Assembly: GCA_038146865.1 (NCBI GenBank)
Contig: JAYQSL010000007.1
Coordinates: 124,001 to 188,000 of the forward strand
Length of the DNA stretch: 64,000 bases
Source of the DNA: GCA-2709075 sp038146865
Lineage (GTDB): Bacteria > Pseudomonadota > Alphaproteobacteria > MPNO01 > UBA2964
Reading direction: 5' to 3'
Every line of letters begins with the position of its first letter. Within the stretch, counting starts at the first letter, position 1. The notes beneath the pieces are model-generated. The model was not told the DNA's origin, searched no databases, and saw only the letters and a program-made list of their open reading frames with translations. Both the position numbers and the translations under genes were made by a program. Positions 8,704 to 17,269 of the stretch are shown piece by piece.

Positions 8704-9849
8704 TCAGCGGCTATTAGTGCGTTCAGCCGCAGCCGCAATCGTTCGTGATAAAACGCGAATTTCTGCCCTGAGTTCAGATACCATTTCGGCCCGGCCGCCT
8801 GATATTTCGTCGACTAAATTCACCAGGTTTTGCTCTATTTTGTTTAGACCAGACAACAATGCTTGACCTGTTTCGATTTGCTTTGGATTTCCCTCGCGAA
8901 TGTCCAGGATGATGGGTTCCAGGGTTTGTTGAACTTTTGCCAGTTGAATCATCGTGTCTTCCGCTGTCCTCATCTGTTCAACTAAAACATTTATATTTTC
9001 AGCAAATTTGGCGACGACTTGGCTTACAGAAAGACGGCTTTCCTCGCCTCTTTCAAGGGTCCGTTCAAGCCTCTCGAGGCTGTCCGCGGTTTTTTCAAGG
9101 AGAGCCTCAACATATGCGGGAACCCCGACTTCGCCTTCAGATAAATTTATAGGCCCTGACGAAAGCCTTGTTTGTCGCGCTAGCCATTCCTCAACGTCAT
9201 TATAAAAATGGTTTTGGGCCTGGCTTGACTGCAGTTCCAGGAAGCCCAACACAAGCGATCCCGCAAGCCCAAAAAGAGATGAGCTAAAAGCTGTTCCCAT
9301 TCCTTCGAGCGGCGCCTGAAGACCTTTTTTGAGATCACTGAAAACCGTTGTCATGTCGCCCGAACCAGCACTGAGACCGCTTATGACACCAGCTACCGAA
9401 TTTATTGTTTGGAGTAATCCCCAGAAAGTTCCGAGTAGACCGAGAAAAATCAATAAACCTATCATATATCTCGAGATATCCCGGGTTTCCTCCAACCTTG
9501 ATGCCAACCCATCCAGCAATGATCGTTGCGATAAAGCAGATATCGTGGTCACAGTTTTCTGTTCCCCTAACATGGTTGCAATTGGCGCCAGGAGTTTGGG
9601 CGAGCCCCTCGTGTAAAGCCCGTTTTGATTAAAACGATAATCGTCAAGCCACGATGTTTCTTTTAATAGCAGAAGTGGTTGACGGATTATGTGGATCACC
9701 CCAATTACTAGGACGCCGAGGATGACCCCATTCAGCCCTGGGTTCGATAGAAATGACTTAAAAAGGTCAGAGGAAATTAATAATACAATAGCGACTACAA
9801 TAATAAGAAAGACCACCATTCTTATGAGATATTGCCCTGGTTTTTTCAT
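8704..9849 (-). CDS. MotA/TolQ/ExbB-family proton channel protein
   Basis: This 381-residue protein has an N-terminal pair of hydrophobic helices (about 8-28 and 38-58), a cytoplasmic loop, a third segment with GLLGTFWGLLQTI near 136-148 and a fourth with GLAGSLVLGFLEL near 193-205. This is the MotA_ExbB core. A cytoplasmic tail of about 165 residues follows and is predicted helical or coiled coil. With the following MotB-like gene 19 bases downstream it probably makes an ion-driven stator that acts on the cell wall or outer membrane. Automated annotation often calls it a flagellar motor protein, but the window has no flagellar context. Relatives with this layout are common next to rpmE in alphaproteobacteria. 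Confidence 0.87.
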   Translation of the reverse strand: MKKPGQYLIRMVVFLIIVVAIVLLISSDLFKSFLSNPGLNGVILGVLVIGVIHIIRQPLLLLKETSWLDDYRFNQNGLYTRGSPKLLAPIATMLGEQKTVTTISALSQRSLLDGLASRLEETRDISRYMIGLLIFLGLLGTFWGLLQTINSVAGVISGLSAGSGDMTTVFSDLKKGLQAPLEGMGTAFSSSLFGLAGSLVLGFLELQSSQAQNHFYNDVEEWLARQTRLSSGPINLSEGEVGVPAYVEALLEKTADSLERLERTLERGEESRLSVSQVVAKFAENINVLVEQMRTAEDTMIQLAKVQQTLEPIILDIREGNPKQIETGQALLSGLNKIEQNLVNLVDEISGGRAEMVSELRAEIRVLSRTIAAAAERTNSR

Positions 9850-9911
9850 GATAACCTCTCTAGCTATACTGGGCCGAATGGTTTAACCCGCCATATCTCG
9901 CGGCGGTGACG

Positions 9912-10823
9912 CTAATTAATTAGAAGATCAACGCGGTCAGGTGGTACTGTTTGTCCTTTCGACCCAAGGGCGCGAACATCTATCCTCGTGCTGCGGATAC
10001 CAAGTCCTATCAGAGAAGCCCGCACTGCAAGCGCTCGAGAAAGAGACAAACGGCGTGCTTGACTCTCTGTGATCCCAGTTGACGAGGCATAGGCTCTGAC
10101 TTCTACCCTGCTTCTTTCTGAGGCCTTTAATTCACTAGCAATATCGCCCAATGTCTTCTGGGCTTGGGCGTTTAAATTAGAAGTTCCAATCCCAAAATTA
10201 ATGGTAAACGGTTTTTTGTCAGTTTTAACAGGTGCTTTGGCCAGAACTGTGCTCTTATTTGCAGTTTTTGGTTTAGTTTTTGTATTTAAGAGGTCTTTAG
10301 GTTTGGGAGCAGAAACCACAGCTTTCCCCGACTTTACAGGGCTTTTGGGTTGTACTGGCGGTGCGCTTTTAGTGAGTATTTTTGGTTCGACAGTATCTCT
10401 AGAGGATGATCTCGTTACGCTAATGGGTGTCTGTTTTTTTTGACCTAAATTTCTTCTAATTCTTTTTTTAAGATCGGGGGGAGCGGTCAAGGAGGGATCC
10501 CATTTGGATTTCTTCTCATGACCTATCTTCCCGGCTGGGGGTATGAACTTTCCTCCAATTATAATCGGAAACTGGGGTTTTTTACCTCCAAGAGGAAATG
10601 GGACGACCGAAAAAGAGTAATCATTTTGCTCTGCAGTCCTTTTGCCCAAAAGTGCTGACGCTACATTTGGTGGAGCTCCTAATTTTTCGAGGACCTTGTT
10701 ATCCACAAAAACGCTTTGAGCATTTGAGGTTCCACTAAATACGATGGCAATACAGCCAAAAAATAAAGTAAAAATAGAATGCATTTTTAACAAACCAGCG
10801 CTTGGGCGTCTCAGTTTGGTCAT
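9912..10823 (-). CDS. Exported protein with C-terminal OmpA-like domain
   Basis: The start is set at the ATG at 10823 because a strong GAGGGGG sequence lies about eight bases before it, giving 303 residues; a longer frame opens at 10868. The N-terminus is a signal peptide (KMHSIFTLFFGCIAIVFSG, cleavage near SNAQS). A proline- and lysine-rich linker follows (residues 90-195), then an OmpA_C-like domain with INFGIGTSNLNAQAQKTL and RVEVRAYASSTG. In this domain the usual GHTD is replaced by AYASS, and it ends with LGSKGQTVPPDRVDLLI. It sits 62 bases downstream of nothing on its own strand but directly upstream of the MotA/TolQ-like gene, so it may be the periplasmic third member of that complex. 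That link is inferred from position. Confidence 0.8.
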   Translation of the reverse strand: MTKLRRPSAGLLKMHSIFTLFFGCIAIVFSGTSNAQSVFVDNKVLEKLGAPPNVASALLGKRTAEQNDYSFSVVPFPLGGKKPQFPIIIGGKFIPPAGKIGHEKKSKWDPSLTAPPDLKKRIRRNLGQKKQTPISVTRSSSRDTVEPKILTKSAPPVQPKSPVKSGKAVVSAPKPKDLLNTKTKPKTANKSTVLAKAPVKTDKKPFTINFGIGTSNLNAQAQKTLGDIASELKASERSRVEVRAYASSTGITESQARRLSLSRALAVRASLIGLGIRSTRIDVRALGSKGQTVPPDRVDLLIN

Positions 10824-10930
10824 CGATCTATCCCCCTCAGCTCCATCTTTGGTCCTTGAGTAATTCACCAGATCAAACTAGGAATCCCGTAACCATAACC
10901 CAGACACTATAGCCCCACAATGAATTAACG

Positions 10931-11737
10931 TTAAGAGTGTCGTCGGTTCTTTAAGCCCTGCTGGAGTAGATGCTTGATTGGATCGTATAAGGAACTGTTC
11001 GTTGCCAGAATGGAACCGCCCCTGAGAGGATCGTTTCGGCCGTCAATTTCACTTACCATCCCACCCGCTTCTCTTACGATAAGGATTCCGGCAGCCACGT
11101 CCCACGATGAGAGACCAAATTCCCAAAAACCCTCGTAGCGGCCGGCGGCAACAAAGGCCAGGTCTAACGCAGCGGACCCGAAACGGCGGATACCTGCTGT
11201 GTGCTCCATAACCAGTGGCAACGCAGCCATCATCTCTTCTTTGCCCTCTCGACCCAAAAAAGGGATCCCTGTCGCGAGTATCGACTCTGAAAGTTTCGAT
11301 CTTGCAGACACTCTGAGCCGAGTGTTGTTTAAATATGCTCCCTGACCCTTGGCTGCCCAAAAAAACTCCTCTCGAAGGGGGTCGAGGATGATACCCTCCA
11401 AAATTTCCCCTTTGTGCACATGCGCAATGGAAATAGAGAAATGCGGAATCGCGTGGAGAAAGTTAGTCGTCCCGTCAAGGGGATCAACGATCCACTGATC
11501 TTCAGCCTTGGCATCACCAATATGTCCTGCCTCTTCCATAATCATAGAGAATTGGGGATAGGCGGCGCTTAGCTCTCTCTGAATTATATTTTCGGCACGC
11601 CTGTCTGCCTCAGACACAAAATCAGCTGGGCCTTTACGAGAGATTTGTAAATGTTCCACTTCATTAAAATCATGAACTAGACTGCGTGCAGCTTTGCGGG
11701 CTGCGCCATCCATAATATTTATTATTGCTGGCCGCAT
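10931..11737 (-). CDS. suhB: Inositol-1-monophosphatase family phosphatase
   Basis: The 268-residue enzyme has all metal-binding signatures of the inositol monophosphatase fold: DFVSEADRRAE near 39-49, EEAGH at 68-72, VDPLDGTTNF at 84-93 and SSWDVAAGILIVREAGG near 213-229. It should hydrolyse phosphate from inositol monophosphate or related sugar phosphates with magnesium. In proteobacteria SuhB also affects rRNA transcription as an antitermination partner. It is followed on the same strand by the OmpA-domain gene and preceded 39 bases upstream by efp, a pairing seen often in alphaproteobacteria. Confidence 0.93.
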   Translation of the reverse strand: MRPAIINIMDGAARKAARSLVHDFNEVEHLQISRKGPADFVSEADRRAENIIQRELSAAYPQFSMIMEEAGHIGDAKAEDQWIVDPLDGTTNFLHAIPHFSISIAHVHKGEILEGIILDPLREEFFWAAKGQGAYLNNTRLRVSARSKLSESILATGIPFLGREGKEEMMAALPLVMEHTAGIRRFGSAALDLAFVAAGRYEGFWEFGLSSWDVAAGILIVREAGGMVSEIDGRNDPLRGGSILATNSSLYDPIKHLLQQGLKNRRHS

Positions 11738-11776
11738 TATTTTGCTCCTGCACCGGGATCAGGTACTTAGCTGAAG

Positions 11777-12343
11777 TTAGTCTTTTGCTCGCTCAATATA
11801 CGAGCTGTCTGAAGTGTTAACGACAATCTTGGTGCCGGCCTGAATGTGGGGTGGCACCATTACCCGAACACCATTTTCGGTGACCGCAGGTTTATATGAG
11901 GAGGAAGCGGTTTGTCCCTTCACGACCGCGTCGGCTTCTGTGACCAAAAGCGTGACTGACGTCGGTGGTGTAAGTCCAACCGGAGTTCCTTCTACCGTAT
12001 TTACGAGGACTTCCATCCCGTCAGTCAAAAATATAGCGGCCTCACCAGCCATATTTTTTTCAACGGTAAATTGATCATACGTTTCGGAATCCATCAGAGT
12101 AACCAGGTCGCCATCCATAAAGAGTATCGTGCACGTTTTTTCATCTGTCGTAAGTTTCTCAACAGTTTCTTGGGTTCTGAACCTCACGTTAGTTTTTACT
12201 CCAGTTGAAACATCACGCATATCTAAGGCAATGAAAGCGTTTCCTTTCCCCGGTAAAATCAAGTCATATTTGAGAATGCTGTAGCGTCTGCCCTCATGCT
12301 CGATAACGTGATTGGGACGAAGTGTATTGGCGTTCACCTTCAT
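11777..12343 (-). CDS. efp: Translation elongation factor P
   Basis: The 188-residue protein has the normal EF-P length and three-barrel organisation. The loop that enters the peptidyl-transferase centre reads ILPGKGNAF, with the modifiable lysine at position 33 (Lys34 of E. coli). EF-P relieves ribosome stalling at polyproline. The presence of lysine here, together with the adjacent epmB and epmA genes, means beta-lysylation is the expected modification. The C-terminal end VNTSDSSYIERAKD is typical. It is in line with suhB downstream and epmB upstream, all on the minus strand. Confidence 0.98.
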   Translation of the reverse strand: MKVNANTLRPNHVIEHEGRRYSILKYDLILPGKGNAFIALDMRDVSTGVKTNVRFRTQETVEKLTTDEKTCTILFMDGDLVTLMDSETYDQFTVEKNMAGEAAIFLTDGMEVLVNTVEGTPVGLTPPTSVTLLVTEADAVVKGQTASSSYKPAVTENGVRVMVPPHIQAGTKIVVNTSDSSYIERAKD

Positions 12344-12391
12344 GATAAATATCCGAATTTTGGCTGCTGGTTGATTCCTGGCCGGAACCTA

Positions 12392-13480
12392 TCACTCGGA
12401 GTCTAAAGGTTCAATATTGTCCTCGTAATGATGTGTCGCTCCTTTATGGTCTTCGACTATCCAACCCATTCCATCAACGCTTGGAGTAATCCAGGTGTCT
12501 TCAGCTGAAACTTTCCCGAAACCTCCGGGTATGTCCAACACATATAGAGGTTGTGCAATCCCAGAGAGACGACCCCGAATAGATCGAACTAAATTCCGAC
12601 CGTGCCTCAGTGTGGTCCGAAAATGAGAAGTTCCTTGGGCTAAGTCGCCCTGATGCAAGTAATAGGGCTTTATACGATTTTCAACTAAGGTACGCATCAG
12701 TTTTGTAAGGTCTGTTGAGTTATCATTGATACCTTTTAAAAGAACAGTTTGACTCAGCATTGGGATACCAGAGTCAATTAATTTTCGGATCGCTTCCTCT
12801 GCTGATTGATCTATCTCTGACGCGTGATTGCAGTGTAGTACAATCCAAAGCGGCTTCTGAATATTGAGCGCTTTTAACATAGCGCTCGTGATCCTATCAG
12901 GATCAAGGGCTGGGACCCGAGTATGAATTCTAATCGTCCCAACATGGTCGATTTTCTCAAGTCTGTTCAGGATATCATTGATTCTTTGAGGTGCTAATAT
13001 CAGCGGATCTCCTCCCGATAATATCACCTCCCAGATCTCATTGTTTTGTTTTATGTAGTCGAGGGCTTTGTCGAGTTGGGCCTCGCTTAAACGGGCCCCT
13101 CCAACTGAATTTCTCCGGAAACAAAATCGGCAGTATACCGGACAGGACGATACCGGCATGAGTAAAACGCGGTCTGGATAGCGGTGAACGAGACCAAACA
13201 CTGGAGAATGGTGATCATCGCCGATTGGATCAGACAATTCTTTTTCGGACTTTTCATTTTCATCTGTTGTCGGCACGAATTGGCGAACCAGAGGATCAGA
13301 CTTGCTTCTCCCTTTAAGCCGTTCCAGAAGTTTTTTCGGGATCCCGATGGGAAGGGTTCTTGCGGCGTCTTCGCAAGCCTCGGTATCTGAAAGACATACC
13401 AAGTTGGCGTCCACAAGTGCTGAGAGGATTTGCGAATGTTTTTTGCGCTTTCTTCCGGTAAGTTTTTGGATGATATTCAT
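12392..13480 (-). CDS. epmB: EF-P lysine 2,3-aminomutase EpmB (radical SAM)
   Basis: The 362-residue protein has the radical-SAM cluster motif CPVYCRFC with cysteines at 113, 117 and 120, then GGDPL near 155 for SAM binding. A PLP-enzyme section typical of lysine 2,3-aminomutases follows, including PYYLHQGDLAQGTSHF near 270. It is shorter than the catabolic aminomutase KamA and sits directly before efp, so it should convert (S)-alpha-lysine to (R)-beta-lysine for EF-P. The start codon lies only 31 bases from the divergent epmA start, so the two genes share a very short promoter interval. Confidence 0.93.
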   Translation of the reverse strand: MNIIQKLTGRKRKKHSQILSALVDANLVCLSDTEACEDAARTLPIGIPKKLLERLKGRSKSDPLVRQFVPTTDENEKSEKELSDPIGDDHHSPVFGLVHRYPDRVLLMPVSSCPVYCRFCFRRNSVGGARLSEAQLDKALDYIKQNNEIWEVILSGGDPLILAPQRINDILNRLEKIDHVGTIRIHTRVPALDPDRITSAMLKALNIQKPLWIVLHCNHASEIDQSAEEAIRKLIDSGIPMLSQTVLLKGINDNSTDLTKLMRTLVENRIKPYYLHQGDLAQGTSHFRTTLRHGRNLVRSIRGRLSGIAQPLYVLDIPGGFGKVSAEDTWITPSVDGMGWIVEDHKGATHHYEDNIEPLDSE

Positions 13481-13511
13481 CCGATCAGAGCCTCATAAAT
13501 TATAAAATGAC

Positions 13512-14585
13512 ATGAAAACTGACCCAGCTCAAAAACTACTCCCGAAGTGGTGGGATCCAGATCGTATCGCTCTTTTGTTACCAAAGCTTAGGGCCCGAAA
13601 TCAAATCTTATCCGTAATAAAAGATTGGTTTAGAAGCGAAGAATTCATAGAGGTAGAAACTCCTGTATTACAGGATTCACCAGGCTTGGAGCCTCATTTG
13701 ATAGCTTTTCAAACAACGCTCCTGGAGCCTTTCTCTGCGTCTGGCTCAACAAAGTATCTTCAGAGCTCCCCCGAATACGCGATGAAAAAGCTTTTGGTTG
13801 CCGGTATGACGAAGATTTTTCAAGTAGCCCGATGCTACCGAAACGCAGAACGTTCGATGATTCATCACCCAGAATTTACGATGCTAGAGTGGTATCGCTC
13901 TGGCGCAACTTGGAGGCAGACAGCGAATGACACCGAGGCTTTGATCAAAGCTGCAGCATCTTTGACAGGAAGAAAGGAGGTAAATTTTAAAAACAACTTA
14001 TGTGATCTTCGAAAACCGTTTGATTACCTCTCAGTTACTGAAGCATTTTTGAAATTTGCGAAAATAGATCTTCGATTATCTCTAATAGATCCCAATTTTC
14101 CTGATAGGTCCAAATTGGCGAAGATGGCTAAAGACTCTGGGATTAGGATTGAAAATGAGGATAGTTGGGAGGTAATCTTTGACAGAATCTTGATTGAGAA
14201 AGTTGAACCAAAACTGGGTTTGGGTCGTGGAACTGTTCTTCATGACTATCCATTGCCACTTGCTGCATTAGCTCGAGGATCTTCTGATGATCCTCGTGTG
14301 GCTGAGCGTTTCGAGGTCTACATCTGCGGTGTTGAGCTGGCCAATGGTTTTGGTGAGCTTTCTGATCCCGTTGAGCAAAGGCAAAGATTTGAGAGCGATC
14401 TTAAGAAAAAAAAGGCATTAGGTATGGCGGTTTATCCAATCGACGAGGACTTTTTAGCCGCGCTCGAAGTGGGTATGCCTAGTTCTTCTGGTGTAGCTCT
14501 CGGTTTGGATCGTTTGGTGATGTTGTTGGTAGGCGCGAAGTGTATCCAAGATGTAATCTGGGCACCTATCATAACAGACTCATGA
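13512..14585 (+). CDS. epmA: EF-P--(R)-beta-lysine ligase EpmA (GenX/PoxA)
   Basis: This 357-residue protein is the class II lysyl-tRNA synthetase core without the anticodon-binding domain, as in GenX/PoxA. Class II motif 2 appears as FQVARCYRNAERSMIHHPEF near 112-131 and motif 3 as GVALGLDRLVMLLVG near 332-346. It adenylates beta-lysine and attaches it to the EF-P lysine. It is transcribed away from epmB and efp. With those two the window holds the whole beta-lysylation pathway, although the hydroxylase EpmC is not here. Confidence 0.95.
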   Translation: MKTDPAQKLLPKWWDPDRIALLLPKLRARNQILSVIKDWFRSEEFIEVETPVLQDSPGLEPHLIAFQTTLLEPFSASGSTKYLQSSPEYAMKKLLVAGMTKIFQVARCYRNAERSMIHHPEFTMLEWYRSGATWRQTANDTEALIKAAASLTGRKEVNFKNNLCDLRKPFDYLSVTEAFLKFAKIDLRLSLIDPNFPDRSKLAKMAKDSGIRIENEDSWEVIFDRILIEKVEPKLGLGRGTVLHDYPLPLAALARGSSDDPRVAERFEVYICGVELANGFGELSDPVEQRQRFESDLKKKKALGMAVYPIDEDFLAALEVGMPSSSGVALGLDRLVMLLVGAKCIQDVIWAPIITDS

Positions 14586-14676
14586 GAGAATTTTTTTTGG
14601 TTTATTAAATTACTATTCTAAGGGTTTGAAACTTAAAAGATGATCCAAAAGTGAAGAGTTAGCCTTTAATTTTTTC

Positions 14677-15327
14677 TTAGCCGTTCTCAAAATTTAGGAG
14701 CACCTTGTTAAATTCTTTAATAGCTTGTGCTGGTCCTCCTTCAAAATTCCAAACGCTTCCTGATACTGCTATAAAATCAGCTCCGGCTTCGATCAATGGC
14801 TGGCAATTATCCGGAGTTATTCCTCCTATTGCCACGCAGGGAACGTTTGTGATTTGAGACCAGACTTCTAAAATGTTTGGCTCGGCAGTATGCACCCTTT
14901 CTTTGGTTGAGCTCACGTAAAATGCACCAAAGGCCACATAATCAGCTCCTGCTTCACTCGCTTCCATCGCAAGGTGCTTGGAGTTATGACAAGTGACACC
15001 CACAATAAAGTCATCACCCACTAAGTTCCTCGCTTCGGGATAAGGTGTGTCGTTTTGGCCGATATGCACGCCGTCGCAACCTAACCGGGCCGCTAACGAC
15101 GGATTGTCATTAAGGACAAAAGCAATATCTCGATTTTTTGTGACCTCCATCAGTTTGTCAGCTACCCTGCTAACGTTCTCATCCGAATCTTTAAGCCTAA
15201 GTTGGACACATGCAACATTTCCCTCATCCAACGCAGCGGCCAAAAGCTCAGAAAAAGAGGCTTCTATCGTCCTTTCAAAACTTGGCGGGGTGATCAAGTA
15301 AATTTGGCAAGGTGTCCTATTTGCCAT
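14677..15327 (-). CDS. thiE: Thiamine-phosphate synthase
   Basis: The enzyme joins the HMP pyrimidine diphosphate and the thiazole phosphate to give thiamine phosphate. The TIM-barrel signatures are visible: VQLRLKD, FVLNDNPSLAARLGCDGVHIGQND, and PCVAIGGITPDNCQPLIEAGADFIAVSGSVW near the end. The ATG at 15327 (MANRTPCQIYLITPP) fits the family N-terminus and gives 216 residues; a GTG at 15366 would add 13. It follows the aldolase gene by about 80 bases on the same strand. No TPP riboswitch is recognisable in that gap, and thiD lies far away at 33.8 kb. Confidence 0.92.
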   Translation of the reverse strand: MANRTPCQIYLITPPSFERTIEASFSELLAAALDEGNVACVQLRLKDSDENVSRVADKLMEVTKNRDIAFVLNDNPSLAARLGCDGVHIGQNDTPYPEARNLVGDDFIVGVTCHNSKHLAMEASEAGADYVAFGAFYVSSTKERVHTAEPNILEVWSQITNVPCVAIGGITPDNCQPLIEAGADFIAVSGSVWNFEGGPAQAIKEFNKVLLNFENG

Positions 15328-15406
15328 TCTTTTTGTTAAACCTTGTTTTCGGAAGCCGGGGAACACAAAGCCATTGTCTAATTCAAAGATAATTTTATTG
15401 TCTCTA

Positions 15407-16327
15407 TTAAAATTTTCCTTGATATATTTTTATAATATTGTTGAGCATCTCGAGTGCGTCCTCCCGCGGACGCTGAAAAGTGTTTCTACCTATAATAGAG
15501 CCATTCCCTCCACCATCGCGTATCGCCCGTGCTTCGTTGTATATTCCGTCAAGGTCTTTCGCCTCGCCGCCTGAAAAAACAACAATTCTGCGTCCAGCAA
15601 AGCAACTCTGAACCACATGACTAATACGGGAGGTTAGATCGTGTGTAGGAATGTTCTGGGATACATATACTTTGGCAGCTGCGTCGAGGAACATCGCGTC
15701 GGTTGGGGGCTTCACTTTAATTATGTGAGCACCAATTAAAGCGGCCATATGGGCTGCGTATGCGCAGACATCCATTGCCGTCTCACCTTCTCTGGTCACC
15801 ATGCCTCCTCGAGGATAGGACCAAACAACAACGGCGAGGCCACATGATTTCGCTTCCTCTGCCAATTCTCTGATTTCTTCAATTAGTTCGTATTGATCCT
15901 CTGATCCAGGATAAATAGTGAACCCGATGGCTGCGCATCCAAGCTTAAGAGCATCTCCTACACTCGCCGTAACAGCTTGGTCCTTATTAGATGAAAGGGA
16001 GTTTGCACTGTTGCATTTAAGAATTGTTGGCACTGCACCTGCGAACGTATCCGCTCCAGCCTCCAACATGCCTAAGGGGGCTGCGAATGCAGAAAGCCCG
16101 GCATCTACTGCTAATTGATAGTGGTAATGCGGATCATAACCTGCTGGATTAGGGGCAAAGCTTCGCGCAGGTCCATGCTCAAAACCTTGATCAACTGGCA
16201 GGATCACAAGTTTACCAGTTCCCCCCAAACGTCCATGCATCAGAATTCGAGCAAGATTACTTTTCGTTCCTGGATTATCAGATTCATAACCGGAGAGAAT
16301 TTTTTTAACTCTTTGTGATATTTTCAC
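15407..16327 (-). CDS. fbaB: Class I fructose-bisphosphate aldolase (DhnA/FbaB type)
   Basis: The 306-residue protein belongs to the DeoC/FbaB superfamily, the archaeal-type class I aldolases that use a Schiff-base lysine and no metal. Key features are VILPVDQGFEHGPA near 41-54, VVWSYPRGG near 160 and the lysine in HIIKVKPPTDA near 200, the probable Schiff-base residue. Near the end SGGEAKDLDG and GGGNGSIIGRNTFQRPRE form the phosphate-binding loop. It acts in glycolysis or gluconeogenesis on fructose 1,6-bisphosphate. It is downstream of an unrecognised 140-residue gene and upstream of thiE, all leftward. Confidence 0.92.
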   Translation of the reverse strand: MKISQRVKKILSGYESDNPGTKSNLARILMHGRLGGTGKLVILPVDQGFEHGPARSFAPNPAGYDPHYHYQLAVDAGLSAFAAPLGMLEAGADTFAGAVPTILKCNSANSLSSNKDQAVTASVGDALKLGCAAIGFTIYPGSEDQYELIEEIRELAEEAKSCGLAVVVWSYPRGGMVTREGETAMDVCAYAAHMAALIGAHIIKVKPPTDAMFLDAAAKVYVSQNIPTHDLTSRISHVVQSCFAGRRIVVFSGGEAKDLDGIYNEARAIRDGGGNGSIIGRNTFQRPREDALEMLNNIIKIYQGKF

Positions 16328-16426
16328 GATGAACCCCTAAATTATAGACCTACACACCTTGTGTGATTATTTTAGATGAAACCTGAGAATCAGAAACCAT
16401 CTGACATAAGCCACAAGAAATAAAAT

Positions 16427-16849
16427 CTAAATACCAAACCAGCGCTTGCAACAAGCCTCAGCATCCAGGCATTTTGCCAAATCTAGCTTGTGACTGGGGC
16501 GCCTGTGAAGATTAACATTAGCCTGATCAGCTATCTCTCTGATACTTCTGAGCGCAGCTGGTTTTGCAGTCAGAGCAAGCGCTTCAACGCCGGTTTCTAT
16601 TGCCGCAAGTGCATCACCGGGTTGATCTCCGCAATCCAAAATACCCAATATTTTAAGATTAGGAAATTCGGATCGAACCAGTCTGATGATTTCAAAAAAC
16701 CAACGAGGCCCCATGTAAGAAGACGCGCCAAAAGCACTCCATATAGACACTAATTGACCGTTACCGAGGGCCGCTCTGCAAGAGGCTCGGGCATGATAAA
16801 TTCCATGAATTACAACAGGTCGCGCGGTATTTATCTTTTTTTGTGCCAT
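16427..16849 (-). CDS. Unrecognised small protein
   Basis: I do not recognise this 140-residue protein. It starts with MAQKKINTARPVVIHG and has alternating strands and helices (KILGILDCGD, AIETGVEALALT) that look like part of a Rossmann- or TIM-barrel-like alpha/beta fold. It is cysteine-containing near the end (KCLDAEACCKRW). No signal peptide or membrane segment is seen. It lies 99 bases upstream of the aldolase gene on the same strand, and codon use looks like that of its neighbours, so it is probably a real gene of the same operon. A role linked to aldolase or thiE would be a guess. Confidence 0.6.
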   Translation of the reverse strand: MAQKKINTARPVVIHGIYHARASCRAALGNGQLVSIWSAFGASSYMGPRWFFEIIRLVRSEFPNLKILGILDCGDQPGDALAAIETGVEALALTAKPAALRSIREIADQANVNLHRRPSHKLDLAKCLDAEACCKRWFGI

Positions 16850-16966
16850 GTACTTTAAAATATTCTAAGCATGAATTTGGTTATTGTCTCCGGTGATTGT
16901 TGCTCGAAAGTTTTTTGGAGATTGCGTCGAGAGGAGGGTGTTTTGTCGGGAATAGGGTTGTAGGGT

Positions 16967-16996
16967 TTGACCCCAAGGGGATTGTAAGCCTATCTT
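16967..16996 (+). promoter_or_regulatory. Possible sigma-70 promoter for the DUF4164-zapA-6S block
   Basis: TTGACC at 16967-16972 and TATCTT at 16991-16996 are separated by 18 bases, in the intergenic region ahead of the DUF4164 gene. The -35 matches five of six consensus bases and the -10 is weaker. A short AGGCC/GGCCT hairpin follows in the presumed leader near 17006-17018. This is pattern matching only. Confidence 0.3.
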
Positions 16997-17047
16997 TTCA
17001 GGAAAGGCCCTTGGCCTCACGGGGGTTTTTTTCTGGGGGAGTTAGTC

Positions 17048-17269
17048 ATGTCGAATTTGGAGGACGCGCAGAAGAAGCTTGGGTTGGCATTAAGTCGTCT
17101 AGAAGAGGCTGCAGAGAAACTGGTCGAGCGTGGGTCCGGTCCAGACTTGTCTCAAGAGCTTTCAGAGTTGCGCAAAAGATGTGAATTGCTAGAAAATCGT
17201 TCGATGACAGTTGCTCGTAGGCTGGACGACTCAATCGATCGGATCAAACAAATTATAGGGTCTAAGTGA
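17048..17269 (+). CDS. DUF4164 small coiled-coil protein
   Basis: The 73-residue protein (MSNLEDAQKKLGLALSRLEE...) is nearly all coiled coil and matches the alphaproteobacterial DUF4164 family in length and sequence style. Its stop TGA overlaps the zapA ATG by one base (TGATG), so translation is probably coupled. By position it may work with ZapA at the division site, but no function is established from the sequence. A GGGGGAG ribosome-binding sequence precedes the start. Confidence 0.85.
   Translation: MSNLEDAQKKLGLALSRLEEAAEKLVERGSGPDLSQELSELRKRCELLENRSMTVARRLDDSIDRIKQIIGSK

Noticed and set aside
7326..9849. Zorya-type antiphage system (ZorA/ZorB) resemblance of the MotA-like and OmpA-like pair
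   Set aside because: No ZorC, ZorD or ZorE-like gene is adjacent, and the pair sits in conserved-looking housekeeping context beside rpmE, an ABC exporter, suhB and efp.
9689..9886. Short plus-strand frames inside the MotA/TolQ-like gene and other genes
   Set aside because: They are mirror frames of a conserved membrane protein with no ribosome-binding site or family features.
15328..15406. Possible TPP riboswitch ahead of thiE
   Set aside because: The gap is only about 80 bases and shows none of the conserved TPP aptamer segments such as CTGAGA.
16897..17184. A 95-codon open frame upstream of and across the DUF4164 gene
   Set aside because: Its composition (many Gly, Arg, Ser and Phe) is unlike its neighbours, and it overlaps the better supported DUF4164 frame.
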